Source: Gigaspora rosea
Taxonomy: Eukaryota; Glomeromycota; Glomeromycetes; Diversisporales; Gigasporaceae
Direction of reading: 5' to 3'
DNA: 64,000 bases
Assembly (NCBI GenBank): GCA_003550325.1
Contig: QKWP01000062.1
Location: 37,633-101,632, forward strand
The first letter of the stretch is position 1. Each line of letters starts with the position of its first letter. The position numbers were made by a program, and so were the translations under genes. This document shows, one piece after another, positions 22,399-34,529 of the stretch. The notes beneath the pieces are model-generated. The model was given only the letters and a program-made list of their open reading frames with translations, was not told where the DNA came from and made no database searches.

Positions 22399-24589
22399 AT
22401 ATAATATTAATTGAAGAAACTTTAAATAATTACTTTTCTAAATACAAGTAATTTGAAGTTCTAAGTTTTTTTTTGTACAAGATTTTAGCTGATGCATTAT
22501 TTTAAAAAATATATTTTAAATAAATTTTATTTTTTTTATTCTAAAAAAAAGGCAGTTACTTATTATAAAAGAAATAAAAAATATTAAGGTTTGAACAGTA
22601 CAATACAGATAAAGCAAAGTCAATTATCATAAAAAAAATTAAAAATATTAGACTTGCAATATCTATATAATTTAAATGAATTCAAATTAATTAAAAGTAA
22701 TTTTTCTACATAAATTCTTGAAGTAATATTCTATTCCTTAATAGCAATTAAAAAACAATGCTTAAATAGTTAAAATTCAATTTTCTGATATTTAGTCCAT
22801 TTTTGTGAAAGTAGAGAAAGTTTAAAAAACCCTATTTTGTATCTAGTTTTTGTATGAAATTTAAAGATGCATTTTCAAATTGAGAATCTAATGCATTTTT
22901 AAAAACATTTGAACTTTCTAGGTTATTAGTTTTATTACTAAAAATTTGACGTATTTTTTGTTTTTTAGATATTAGTAAGCTTGAAAATAGAGTAAGACTT
23001 TGGTGGTATATCCAAAAATTGGTTTAAAATATTTGGGTAGAAATTATTTTTAAAACACTTTGACCAATCAAGTAAGAAATGCATATTTGAAATGTATCAC
23101 CACACAGTATAGTTGTACAAAAATTTAGCCAATCAGAAACTTTTGGTTTACATTATGCTAAATCTGATATCTTTAAATAAAATAAATTTTTCAATTTTTT
23201 TAATAAAGAATTTTTTTAAGAAATAAATTTTTTGATCATATAAAATTTAAAGGTAGCCAACTTAAATTTAATTTTATAAAAAAACAAATATGTTCAGGAT
23301 TTTAATAACTTTTTTTTTTAAAATTTACTATTAGTTAAAAGAATTACAGTTTAGATTAGTCACACCATTAAATTATAGAGATAATTATAAGGTACTTCCA
23401 TATAATAATCATGAAAATCTTTTATAATTGTCACATAAAGGTACCTTTTTTACTATCAAATGTGATGGATTAAAATAATTTAGATTATATAGTATAAAAA
23501 AATTAACAAGTTACCAAAAAATAAAAATTTTGGCATTTTTAGGGCTAAGATTAGAGGTTAGTTTAAGAGTAGAGTTTATATTAAACAAATATATGTGGGT
23601 TTTAGAAGGATAAATAAAAATTCACATTTCATTTTAATCTGATTTTATTACGATCTGTAACATTAAATTAATTTGATCATAAAGACTATATTACATCAAC
23701 TTATTTAGTTGATTTTTGAGGCAGTGTTAAGGAAGTTTCGCAAGATAAGAATTACATAACGTCTAGCAATTGTACAAAAATTGGCCAAAAAAAAAAAAAA
23801 ATTCTAGTGGACAAATTTGTCCACTGGACGGTTTAAGGAATAAACTAAAAAATAAATAATGTAAGTTAAATAAAAACTTTATATATATTGTGTTTATTAT
23901 GTTATATATATTATTAATAGTATATGTATTATGTGATGCGGGTACATATATATAACTCCAAAAAAAAAAATTAAAAATTCATTTATTAATATTATTTTTA
24001 ATTTTATGCTCCGGACTTATATCGGTTCCCGATTCCTAGTATAGTATAAATAAAAATATAGAATTTAAAATCGCTTATTTTCGAAACCAACCATATAATC
24101 AAATCCTATCGAAATTTTTTGGCTCTGATTTCTAGAAATTTGATTTAATAGATTGAATGACTCAGTTATTAAAAAGTTTACTAATTTCATGAAATTGGAG
24201 TCTCCAAACACTTTTGTTTCATTTCCCGATTTCAAAGCTTTGAAACATACAGATTTTTAGTACTCTTATTTATCTCTGAAATACGCCATTTTCACTTTAA
24301 TTCTGAAACCTCTCAATGTATGAGAGAGCCAATTTGGCTTTGTAATCTACTGTTTGAATTGATGCTCGGTGAGGGATGTTACAAACACGTGCCTAAATTA
24401 CCTTATAAGAAGAAATATCAGTTATTAAATATTTTTAATTATATATATAGTATTTAAGTTTAAAAGCATAACACTTTTAGATAATTAGTAATTAAATTAG
24501 GCTCTTACTTGTTGGGGTATTAAAAAAATTGGATATAAAATACCACACGAGGAAAACAGGTACTGTTAGTATTAGATATCGGGGCCAGA
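22399..24589. other. AT-rich intergenic stretch
   Basis: No supported gene is seen. Near 23570-23640 a TATATGTGGGTTTTAGAAGG block resembles the small elements at 61506-61680 and 63392-63551. A GTGGACAAATTTGTCCAC palindrome lies near 23805. Confidence 0.6.
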
Positions 24590-24701
24590 TAGGGTTGTTA
24601 ATGGAGCACTCCGTTGGCTTCATTTTAATAGTAATACTCCAGAGTACTCCGGAGTATTACTATTAAAATGAAGCCAACGGAGTGCTCCATTAACAACCCT
24701 A
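24590..24701. mobile_element. Perfect palindromic MITE, 51-bp arms
   Basis: The arms 24590-24640 and 24651-24701 are exact reverse complements around a 10-bp loop. Each end starts TAGGGTTGTTAATGG. If the outermost TA is a duplicated target, this is a Tc1/mariner-type (Stowaway-like) MITE. No mismatch between arms points to very recent insertion or correction. Confidence 0.85.
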
Positions 24702-25918
24702 GAGCCAGAAATCGCTTTATATTTAAAATAAAAAATATATTGGTTCCCTAAGTGCGTATCCTTCACAATGGCTTTAAAACTTAAAGCTAAATGCACACAC
24801 CCTGCATATGCAAAAGATTTTGAACTCGAGACTTGGCATGTACTTATGTACATCTCCTTAAACGCACGCACATGACAATTGTTTAATTATAGTTAAGAAT
24901 TCTCATTTAATAACCTGCAGGTGATTTGTTATTTTTTTTATCGTACGTACGTACGTACAGTATTCGCGCATGGACAATATCGATATGGACCATTGGAAAT
25001 CCATGTCCATAATTTTTTATTGGGCAGCAAATAAAATTTTATTGGACATAGTCCAAATGCAAACATGTCATTACTATGATAAACAAAAAACAAATTTTCA
25101 CATGCAACACAATATCTTATGCCCCAATTTTAAAGCAACCCTCAAATAATAAATTCTTAGTTTATACGTATCAGATAAGGAGCATCTACATAATCGGTAT
25201 AGATTTAAGATTATCTTAGCAATTGTCAATATATAGAATAACGTTTATTGGAATATTTGTTGTTTATTATGATGTTATCGTATCAACCGTAACTTGTCAA
25301 AAGCCGTCAAAACATTTCTAGCCTAATGGGTAATTAATTAAATGCACGCGTAAAAAGTAAATTGTCTATGCGATTGTGATAAATCGTCTATTCATATTAA
25401 TTAAATTTTTTTGGTTAATTCATTCACTAAATCTTTTTTTGATTAATTCATTAAATATGTAATTTTATTGGCTAATGGCCATGCATAGGGAGTGGAGCCA
25501 ATCAAAAATTTCGAGAGTTCTTTTTAATTCGATAATCAGTCGACGTTAAAATTTAACTATAAAAAATTTTTTTTTGATATTTTAAAATGCTCGAAATTCT
25601 AGAGTTTATGACCAAATGATACTCAATTCAAATCACTAGTCATATAACATATTTATCTAGCTTAATCAGCCTATCACATGAATTATTCCTACGCTACTAA
25701 TTAATTACTAAGCGCTATCATAACATCAAAAACATGTCCCCCTTTTTTTTTGATGAATTTGTACAACATTTGTAAATTTAAAGGAATCCAATCGGGAATT
25801 TTGTAAAAAAAAAAACAATAAATTAACGAAAACCATAATTAATAACACTAACCCTTTTCGATATTTAATTTTTAGAGAATTTTTTGACGAAAATTAATTT
25901 AAATTATTAAAAATAAAA
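24702..25918. other. Intergenic region upstream of the tryptophan gene
   Basis: No coding frame is supported. An (ACGT)n microsatellite lies near 24941-24960. The last 350 bp form the AT-rich upstream region of the tryptophan gene; no clear TATA or regulatory motif can be claimed. Confidence 0.6.
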
Positions 25919-28423
25919 ATGTCATCACCATCAAAATCTCCAGAAATAAAACCAACAAAACCTACACTCACAATTTTAATTGATAATTATGATTCATTTA
26001 CATGGAACATTTATCAATACCTTTCAGAACTCGGCGCTGAAGTTCAAGTTTTTAGAAATGATCAAATTACTGTCGAACAGATCGAAGATCTTAATCCAAA
26101 AAATATAATAATTTCTCCTGGTCCTGGTGGTCCATCAGCCAATGTAGGAGTTTCTCGTGATGTTATTTCATCTTTTGCTGGAATTGTTCCAATATTAGGT
26201 GTTTGTCTTGGTGAACAATGTATTGTAGAAGTATTCGGTGGTAAAGTCGAATATGCTGGTGAAATTGTTCATGGAAAAACTTCAACTATAAAACATGATG
26301 GTAAAGGTGTTTATACTAATGTACCTAATGAAATTTCTGCAACTCGTTATCATTCTTTGGCTGCTCAACCTCCAACAATTCCTGATGAATTGGAAATTAC
26401 AAGTTGGAGTGAAACTAATGTTGTAATGGGTGTAAGACATCGTGATTACACAATTGAAGGTATTCAATTTCATCCTGAAAGTATTCTTAGTGAACATGGT
26501 AAAAAAATACTTGGAAATTTTTTGAAACTTCAAGGTGGAAAATGGGATGATAACCCTAAATTTTGTGTAAAATCTCCATTAGCTAAAACTTTTGTACAAA
26601 CAAATTCTATTCCTTCAATTTTGGAAAAAATACGTAATCAAAGATTAGCTGATATTGAATTGGCTAAAAAATTACCGGGTTGTTCACCTTATGATTATGA
26701 GAAATTATTATCCCTTCATGCAACACATCCATTAATTGATTTTGTCTCTAGAATTAAGCAAACTTTACCTAAATATCCTGCTATATTTGCTGAAGTTAAA
26801 CGTGCTTCACCTAGTAAAGGCAACATTGATCCATCTGCTAATGCCGCTGAACAAGCTTTAAAATATGCAAAAGCTGGTGCTTCTGTAATCTCTGTATTAA
26901 CTGAATCTAAATGGTTCAAAGGTTCTTTAAATGATATGAGACAAGTTCGTGATGTATTGGCAACTATTCCAAATCGTCCTGCTATTTTACGTAAAGATTT
27001 CATCTTGGATACTTATCAAATTATGGAAGCTCGACTTTTTGGTGCTGATACTATATTATTAATTGTTGCTTTATTAACAGATGAACAACTTACAAAATTA
27101 TATAAATTCTCTAAACATCTTGGTATGGAACCTTTAGTTGAAGTTAATAATCGTGAAGAAATGGAAAGAGCTGTAAAATTAGGTGCAAAAGTAATTGGTG
27201 TCAACAATCGAAATCTTCACACTTTTGATGTTGACATGAATACAACTTCCATGTTAGCTGATATGGTACCTGAAGGTGTTATTTTGGCTGCATTAAGTGG
27301 TATAACCGGACGAGATGATGTGGTCACATATCGTAAACAAGGTGTTAAAGCATTATTAATTGGTGAAGCATTGATGAAGGCAAAGAATAAAAGAGCTTTT
27401 ATTCATGAACTTTTAGAATTAGATGAATCTCCAAAACCGACTGTTAAAGTTAAAGCTCCACCAAGTCCGTTGGTTAAAATATGTGGTGTGTCAACGGTTG
27501 ACGCTGCAATAGCTGCAGCTGATGCAGGTGCTGACTTTATTGGTCTCATATTTGCGAAATGTAGAAGACAAGTTCAAATTGATCAAGCTTTAGAAATTGT
27601 AACGGTTATTCGAGAAATTCAATCAGAAAAAACGCAAGATAAAATTGAAATAACTGAACAATCTCAAGAAGATGTGATTAAATTATCAGGAAATGATGAT
27701 TGGTTTAAATTACAGGCATCGAGAATAGTTAATAATTCACGTAAACCGTTATTAGTAGGTGTATTTCAAAATCAATCATTAGAATATATTACAACTATTT
27801 TAGATCATTTGAAATTGGATTTAGTTCAATTACATGGTGATGAACCGTTAGATATGGCAAAATTTTTACCGGTACCAGTTATTAAAGCGTTTCATGTTGA
27901 CAATGAATTTTCAAATCCTACACTTGTAACCCAACCTGGATATAATGCTTTATGTTTATTGGATACGAAAGTTCCTTTGGTTTCTAACGACAAAGAAGAA
28001 GAGACTGAGGAAAATAAGAAATACAAACCTGCAGGAGGGTCAGGTAAAACATTTGACTGGAATATAGCATTAAAAATTAAAGAAAGTGTATCGAAAAAAC
28101 GAATTGGTGGAAAAAATGGGTTTCCTTTAATTTTGGCGGGAGGATTGACTCCATCGAATGTAATTAAAGCTATCGAAAAAGTTAAACCTTGGGCTGTTGA
28201 CGTATCTAGTGGTGTTGAAACTGATGGAGAAAAAGATTTAGAAAAAATTAAAGATTTTATAACAAATGCTAAATCTTTTGTTTACGATGATGATGATGAT
28301 GACTATAATGATGAAGAGGATTATTGCGAAGTTGTAGGTGGAGAGAATGGATATGATAAGGATGAAAAGGATGATGAACAGATTAAGCAGAAAGAAGATG
28401 GTGAAATTGGTGTTGCACAGTAA
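25919..28423 (+). CDS. trp1: Trifunctional anthranilate synthase component II / IGP synthase / PRA isomerase
   Basis: A single uninterrupted frame encodes 834 residues. Residues 1 to about 210 are a class I glutamine amidotransferase (IDNYDSFTWN; SPGPGGPS; GVCLGEQ with nucleophile Cys96; HPES with His185 and Glu187), which supplies ammonia to anthranilate synthase. Residues about 230-500 are indole-3-glycerol-phosphate synthase (EVKRASPSKG, LRKDFI, GVNNRNL). Residues about 518-785 are phosphoribosylanthranilate isomerase (KICG with the catalytic Cys; LLDTK with the likely Asp; GGSGKTFDW; DVSSGVE). Order and length match the three-domain fungal TRP1/trpC type. The start is the first Met, which gives the expected short leader before LTILIDNYDSF. 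Additions are a charged insert at about 567-600 and an acidic Asp-rich tail from 788. All key residues appear present and the gene looks functional. No intron is needed. Confidence 0.96.
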   Translation: MSSPSKSPEIKPTKPTLTILIDNYDSFTWNIYQYLSELGAEVQVFRNDQITVEQIEDLNPKNIIISPGPGGPSANVGVSRDVISSFAGIVPILGVCLGEQCIVEVFGGKVEYAGEIVHGKTSTIKHDGKGVYTNVPNEISATRYHSLAAQPPTIPDELEITSWSETNVVMGVRHRDYTIEGIQFHPESILSEHGKKILGNFLKLQGGKWDDNPKFCVKSPLAKTFVQTNSIPSILEKIRNQRLADIELAKKLPGCSPYDYEKLLSLHATHPLIDFVSRIKQTLPKYPAIFAEVKRASPSKGNIDPSANAAEQALKYAKAGASVISVLTESKWFKGSLNDMRQVRDVLATIPNRPAILRKDFILDTYQIMEARLFGADTILLIVALLTDEQLTKLYKFSKHLGMEPLVEVNNREEMERAVKLGAKVIGVNNRNLHTFDVDMNTTSMLADMVPEGVILAALSGITGRDDVVTYRKQGVKALLIGEALMKAKNKRAFIHELLELDESPKPTVKVKAPPSPLVKICGVSTVDAAIAAADAGADFIGLIFAKCRRQVQIDQALEIVTVIREIQSEKTQDKIEITEQSQEDVIKLSGNDDWFKLQASRIVNNSRKPLLVGVFQNQSLEYITTILDHLKLDLVQLHGDEPLDMAKFLPVPVIKAFHVDNEFSNPTLVTQPGYNALCLLDTKVPLVSNDKEEETEENKKYKPAGGSGKTFDWNIALKIKESVSKKRIGGKNGFPLILAGGLTPSNVIKAIEKVKPWAVDVSSGVETDGEKDLEKIKDFITNAKSFVYDDDDDDYNDEEDYCEVVGGENGYDKDEKDDEQIKQKEDGEIGVAQ

Positions 28424-28716
28424 AAAAAAAAAACAAATTCTGTAGTTTTAAGATTATTTATGTTTATATAATGCTTTGTTTTTTCTTTTCATTTAAAGAT
28501 TCATTGTGAATTCGTTTCATTAAGTTATTCATTTATAAAAATTGTTTTCTGTTTTCTGATCTTTATCAAGTTATTTCGAGTAATATTTTATGTAATAGTC
28601 TAATAATCACGATATAGAACATATCGGCTATTATTTGGTTACAATTTTTATTATCATCTGATCTGCAAATCACCTGAAATAAGGTTTATGACTCATAGCG
28701 TTGCATAGTAAACTGA
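28424..28716. other. 3' flank of the tryptophan gene
   Basis: AT-rich, with an A run immediately after the stop. No further gene is seen. Confidence 0.5.
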
Positions 28717-28824
28717 GTGTCAAACCAATCTCCCGACGTCAAAACCAATCTCTTGCTTATATGTGCAAAGGTGTCAAACCAATCTCACAACGTCAAAACA
28801 AATGTTTTATTTGTATGTGCAGGG
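28717..28824. repeat. 54-bp tandem duplication
   Basis: Two adjacent units (28717-28770, 28771-28824) both start GTGTCAAACCAATCTC and contain a second CGTCAAAAC half. They lie just upstream of the zinc-finger relic. Confidence 0.8.
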
Positions 28825-28903
28825 AAAACTACTCCGAAAGTTCCGAAAAGCTAAGTATTATCATATACAACAAAACTAGACACTTTCGTTAAAAGTTAAC
28901 GAA

Positions 28904-29580
28904 ATGGAAACTCAAATTGTGTCGAATATTTCATGTTCATTGTGTTCAAACAAAACATTTAAGAATCTCAAGGGTTACATTTGCACCAGTGTAGAATTCA
29001 CAAACAGAATAATAACCATACTTCAGTTATTGATTCCTCTCGTATTTACTGTGTTTTATATCCAGGCAAAAACTACAAGAATCTACAAGGGCTAAGTCGA
29101 CATGAAACACTAATCCACTCTAATTATAATATTCCTCGGGTCGGTTTAATACCTCAACCATTTGAAGCAATCTCTGAATTTAAAAAAACATTAGTTTTTT
29201 TAATTCAAAACAAATTAAAAAATGGGTATCAGGAACGAAAACAACATGTAAACGCACCATGCTTGGAAAGTTTGTTTGTTGGGACCTTTCATGGTAATAT
29301 TAAGCGATATTCACCAAGCCGTGAATACTATTATTGTATATTTAGTGGAGTAGAAGCATATGAAACATTAAGTCAAATTTTCAAAGATCCGAAATGGAGT
29401 GTACGTGAATATAAAAACCAACAACAAACCTGGGTGGTTTTAGTATCTCAAGATACAAATCAAATACAACCAGAAATGGTTATTCAATGGAGACGTAAGA
29501 AAATTAAAGATGAAGCGAACCATGTTTCAGAAGCAGGTTACATATTTTTAAGTTTTATGATAGATCAAATTTATTATTGA
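28904..29580 (+). pseudogene. C2H2 zinc-finger family gene, decayed
   Basis: The frame starting at 28904 encodes CSLCSNKTFKNLKG, the start of a first C2H2 finger. Its LHQCRIHK half is in the next frame (from about 28978), so there is a frame change inside the finger. A second finger follows (CVLYPGKNYKNLQGLSRH...H) but its second Cys is Tyr. The remaining 150 or so residues, to 29580, are uninterrupted (GTFHGNIKRYSPSREYYYC, WVVLVSQDT) and have no recognised domain. The repetitive look suggests a multi-copy glomeromycete family; a DNA- or RNA-binding role is only a guess from the fingers. Confidence 0.6.
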
Positions 29581-30929
29581 TGTAATTAATATTAAATATT
29601 ACGTTGTAAATTTATTGGCAAATAAATTCATTGACAATATTATTTTTCAAAATCAAGTTTTTATTGACTCTGAATCTATATAAGTTGAAGGAATTTTGAA
29701 TGATAAGAGATTCAGTTTAGAATCTAAAGATGATCGATTTGTTCTTATTTTTTTAACCCTTGGCATAATTGCCGCAGGACACCATTTATGTACAGGATTT
29801 GTTCTTATTTATTGTCTTGTCTTTTTTTTAAGTCAAATTATTTTAATCGATTTAATTGATTTGATTTCTTAATATTATCAAAGATCATTATTAATTTGTC
29901 TTATATTATATTTAGATGGCTTGATGGTGGTGATGAATATAAAAAATACTTTACATGAGATGAAGCAGAAATGTGCTTATGATTTGCAATATGAATGAAT
30001 TTGGATAATGTTTTACCAAAATTTTTCAAATATTGCAAATTCACATGTATAACATCTTATATACTTTCTTTTTGATTCTTTTAGTTATATGGTTTTGATA
30101 AGTATCAGATTCATGCAAATCAAATTATATCCATAGCAAATATGTATACATCTTAATAGGAGAAATAAAAAATTATTTTACAATACCAGATCATTCTGCT
30201 AGTACATTTTATAATTATAATCCAATATCATTTTATTATAATAAAATGATATTGGATTATAATCATAACATATACTAGCAAGAATGATCTGGTATTGTAA
30301 AAATTTTTTTTATATTTTGTACACCAGATGAAGGATCAGTTATACAGTTCCTCTTATTATGTATATTTTCTTGTTCACAATTCCAATATGATCAAAAACG
30401 AAGGTTGAAAGAATCACAAGAAATTATACTTAATATTAATTCTATTATAGTCATATCATTATTCATATTACTAATATTTTTAATGATTCATAGGACAACT
30501 ATAAGAAGCAATTTATTTATCAAAAATTAACAAAGGACTATGCGACAAAATTATGTGGATCTTCACTCCTAATCACAAAATGCTAAAAGGTATCTTTCAT
30601 TAGATAATAATGCTTTTGTTTACAATTATATATATGATATGTTTGAAAGGAATTTATAGTAAGCTATTATATTTTTTAACATATATCTTATTTAATTATA
30701 ACTATTTGCAACTGCCTATAATATTTTCCAAATAATACCCAATAATTGAGACCCGGGTATTATTTATCACTTTTACTAGCTTGTTTATTGAATAAAACTT
30801 GGGATACATTTACTAATTTATAACTAGTACATTTAATTTTTTACAAATTTCACTAACTTTGATTAGTTACTATAGTGTGAATTAAATTTTATTAATTTAT
30901 TATTTTTACCAATTAAACATCTTTTGCAT
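29581..30929 (+). other. Decayed coding relics and a fold-back
   Basis: Several short coding-like stretches (for example near 30380-30420 and 30495-30590, with YKKQFIYQKLTKDYATKL) are separated by stops or possible introns. No family is recognised. A fold-back lies at 30177-30303. Confidence 0.3.
30177..30303. mobile_element. Fold-back MITE with about 60-bp arms
   Basis: TTACAATACCAGATCATTCT through ATAATAAAATG is mirrored almost exactly on the other side of a centre at 30240/30241. A few mismatches lie near the middle of the arms. The flanks share AT-rich sequence and no TSD is certain. Confidence 0.8.
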
Positions 30930-33165
30930 TTAATTTTTGCAAATATTAATAGTTGTATCTTTCTCAAAAAAGGTTGGTACATCATGTGCAAAGAAAAAAA
31001 GCGCTCTATTTTCATATTCCATTATTTCAACAAGAGCTGATTTTCGTTTATCACCAATTTCACTATCTTTCAAAGTTTTTCGAAAGAAATGTAATACATG
31101 GCAATGATTTTTCTTCTTTACTGCAGAGCAAAAAAAAGAATGGATGCCAAAAGTTTCATGTATAGTAAGAAATTCTGGAATATGATAAACCAGAGTATGT
31201 ATATATGGCGTTATATCATTTGGCCTGTACAGCCCTTTAATAAATGTTGTTGAATTAGGATTACCAGATGAACGTGTTAAAAACATGTTTATCCAAGTGA
31301 ATGCTTTTTTCTTAAATTCAGATCCAGTTATTCGATGCTTATGCATATCTTGATATAATTCGTAAAAGTTATTCCATAGCTGTTTTATTTGTGTGGCCCA
31401 TTTATAATCACTAAATAAAATATTTAAATTAAAACTTTGTAGCACTTTAAGTTTATTTTCACCCATTAAGGAAGTTGATTTCCAATTTTTACTTTCTTGG
31501 TTTTGCCACCAATGAAAATTAACCTTTATTCGTTTCATTTTCTGAGTAATTGCTATTCGAATTTTTGCATTTGTTTGTGCTTGTGTTTCAATCATTAAAA
31601 GTGACCATAATCGGTCAGTAATTCGTAACAGAACATGAAGTTCATCTACAATCCAATGAGTTAATGGAATCATAGAAATTAGAGGAGAATGTTCATGACC
31701 TGGAATTTTTAAATAATTATTATGTATATCTACAATATTCTTAGAAATGTTCCAATCATGATTTAAAATTCCATTTTGATCTTTATGAATTAAACACCAA
31801 AGACAAAAATAGTCCGAATTTGCTGCTTTGTGCCTCATACAAAGTGCTAAAAACTTCCAATCTGCTGAGAAATATAATTGGATTTGCCATTTCCAGCCAT
31901 CCTTATCAATATATCCATTTGCAAAACTATTTAAATCTGTGATTAATAGTGTTAAAGCAATTTTTAATATATCATGCGTTTCAATACCTGGATACAATAA
32001 AAGAGTAAAATGATAGTTGGGATTATATAATTTATTGAATCATTTAACAAAGTAAAAGTCACCATAACATGCTTTACTTTGTTCCCTATGTTTCTACCAT
32101 CTCCAGAGATTCGAATATGTAATACAGAATTTGTATGATAATAACCCCTCTTTTTAACCATTCTGGTATAATATATACAAGGATATCTCTAATTGATTGA
32201 TAAGTAGCTTTTCCAATCGAACTTGTTACTTCTTGTATAATTTCTGAATTACTAATCGTTTCTATATTTTCTTCATTATTTTCTTCAGAATGTTTTTGAA
32301 ATGATAATAAATTTAAATCAATTATATGAATTGGGACAAATTTTGACATTTGAAAATTAATTTGTTGTTGCATTGCAGAAACAGCCCATTCTCTTGGTAA
32401 ATCATGCCCAATTGCAGCTAGTAATCGATATGTATTTCGTGATATTCCTCCAATATCCATTACTTTTACAACTGCTTGTTTCTGTAGTTCAATATTTTTG
32501 CTATTTAATTCTTCATAATTAATATGAAATCTTCGTGCACCTACTGAAAAAATTAATCCTTCAAGTGAAACATTATCATAATTATTAAATGCTTGTGATG
32601 CTTGTTGTTCAAACAAATTTAAAAGCTGATTTCCAAAGTATTTACTACACTTTAATTGCATTGAGTTAACAAGATCTTCAAATGGTTTACGCCTTTTTGA
32701 TGTAGACTGTTGATCTCGAATTTTATTAATTTGTTCTAATTGAAGTCCAAAGACATAAACACCATTTAATTTAGTTTTTTTTGGTATAGGTTTTTGACCG
32801 GTTTTTTGTTCAATTTCAATAGACACTAATTCATGATACCATAGTATATAAAGATTTGCAGCATTTGAAGCGCTTTTATTTGATATAACAATTTCAGTAT
32901 TATTGTTATATATGAATTCGATTTTGAATTCAGGCGTTTTGTCCTGGTATTGAATTGAGCATGTTATAATTTTTTGTGATTGCTTACTTCCAAAAGTAGT
33001 TTTAACAATATAATTATGAGGAACTCGGTATTGATTTGGCTTTGCTGTATAAACAAGATCATTTTTATTAGGATAAATTCCTATCTGAATAATATCATAG
33101 GTAAATATGTTGCTTGAAGTTTTTGCTACAATTGTAGAATTTGTATAATTGCTAATTTTAGACAC
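30930..33165 (-). pseudogene. Multi-block protein of unknown function, transposase-like, frame-broken
   Basis: Three minus-strand open frames follow each other: 33165-32086, 32161-31964 and 31997-30930. Joined only by position they would be a protein of about 740 residues. At least two frame changes separate them, with no splice signals that would explain them. Conserved-looking blocks are ISGDGRN, FSADWKFLA, CLWC, DELHVLLRITDRLW and HETFGIHSFFC. Spaced acidic residues and a Cys pair are compatible with a DDE-type nuclease. I do not recognise the family from sequence with certainty; it resembles a repeated glomeromycete ORF family. Host multi-copy gene or DNA transposon are both possible. Confidence 0.55.
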
Positions 33166-33823
33166 TTTGTGTATTTTAAAATAGAAATGTTTTTTTTAAA
33201 AAAAAATACTAAATATGTTTATATATAATCACTGTCATTATCATAATAAGTGCTAATCATTATCATTATCATACGTCAATCTACATGACTCACCCACTCG
33301 ATAAACAAATATTTTTAGAGCAATTCCATAAATCCGCCAACATGAATACTTTATTTATATACTGAACCTACCTATAACGAACTAAAGGCCCAATTTATAT
33401 TTATTTGCGCTGAATATAAATAACAAATTTGTTTTATTGTATTCAAACCTAATTGGCCCAATTTATATAACCATACATATGTAGAGATAGGCAAATCGCG
33501 GTTTCTCCAAAAATCCCTTACGTCACACATGAATCACGTCATACAAATCTGCAGGTTTCTTAATTTTTTTGTGTCTAATAAAAAAAATTCGAAGTTTTAC
33601 CCTCAAATTTGTATATAGACCACCTTTTCTTTATTTATTATCATTTCCATTTTATAATACATTAAATGTTAGAAGGAAAACATGTTCTACACTATGATTC
33701 CCATATGATTGTTTAAATAATATTAGTTAGCACTTTAACATATAACGTGTTCGTATATCATGTGTTTGCATATGACGTGTGTATTGGAATAACAGTTACC
33801 AAATTCGAAAGTTTGAGATAGTA
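33166..33823. other. AT-rich flank without a gene
   Basis: No supported coding frame is seen. A motif repeated near 33730-33780 (ATAACGTG, ATCATGTG, ATGACGTG) may be a short degenerate tandem. Confidence 0.5.
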
Positions 33824-34252
33824 CCAGGGACGATGATTTTCTGCGGTGAAAACTTACCAATTCCGTCCGTGACAAAACCAAATTCTGCAAAAATTCCGTG
33901 CATTAAAATTCATAATTTCTGTGTGAATTCTGCGTTGGTCATTTATAAATTCTGTGTTGGTTATAGAATATTCTGCAATCAATTTGTCGGATTATTTCGA
34001 ATATTAGACAAAAAATTTTCGCCTGACCACGCTCGTATTTTAGGTTTATTTATTTTCTACATCGGAACTTTTGGAACTTTTCAGAAGTTATATTTTTAGA
34101 ACCTTGTACTTATAAAAAAAACTAAATAATTTATAAATCTCTACTTTCTGCGGTAATTCAGTGGTAATTCCATGCTATTCTTAATACATTTCGTGTTTAC
34201 AACCTAATTCTGTGATTTCTGCGGCATTCCGTGAAATGCAGAAAATCACTGG
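33824..34252. mobile_element. Element with GATTTTCTGC inverted ends
   Basis: CCAGGGACGATGATTTTCTG at the left is mirrored by GCAGAAAATCACTGG at the right. The interior is rich in ATTCYGTG words. A related, partial copy begins at 34421. Low-copy decay makes classification uncertain. Confidence 0.45.
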
Positions 34253-34420
34253 ATAGCATGTTATTGTGTTAGATAGCACGTCTACTTGTAGTATATTAAA
34301 TTTAAATGTATATAAGCACAAGCTTTCAAATGTGAGATTTCCTTCAATTTTATTTAAGGAAAATAAAGAAAGTAAGTTAATGTAGTGCTGAAGAGACCTA
34401 ATCAGAAACTTATCTCCTAG

Positions 34421-34500
34421 TCAGGGTCGATGATTTTCTGCATCAAGTTGTAAACACGGAATATAACGCAGAATTCTCATGGTTGTCATAGTAGACAATG
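34421..34500. repeat. Partial copy of the GATTTTCTGC element
   Basis: AGGGTCGATGATTTTCTGCA and GTTGTAAACACGGAAT match the right end of the element at 33824-34252 in opposite orientation. A (TA)n run follows at about 34508. Confidence 0.45.
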
Positions 34501-34529
34501 AGAATTTATATATATATATATATATGTAA

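Noticed and set aside
26282-27207. Minus-strand frames inside the tryptophan gene
   Set aside because: Antisense of a well-supported coding sequence.
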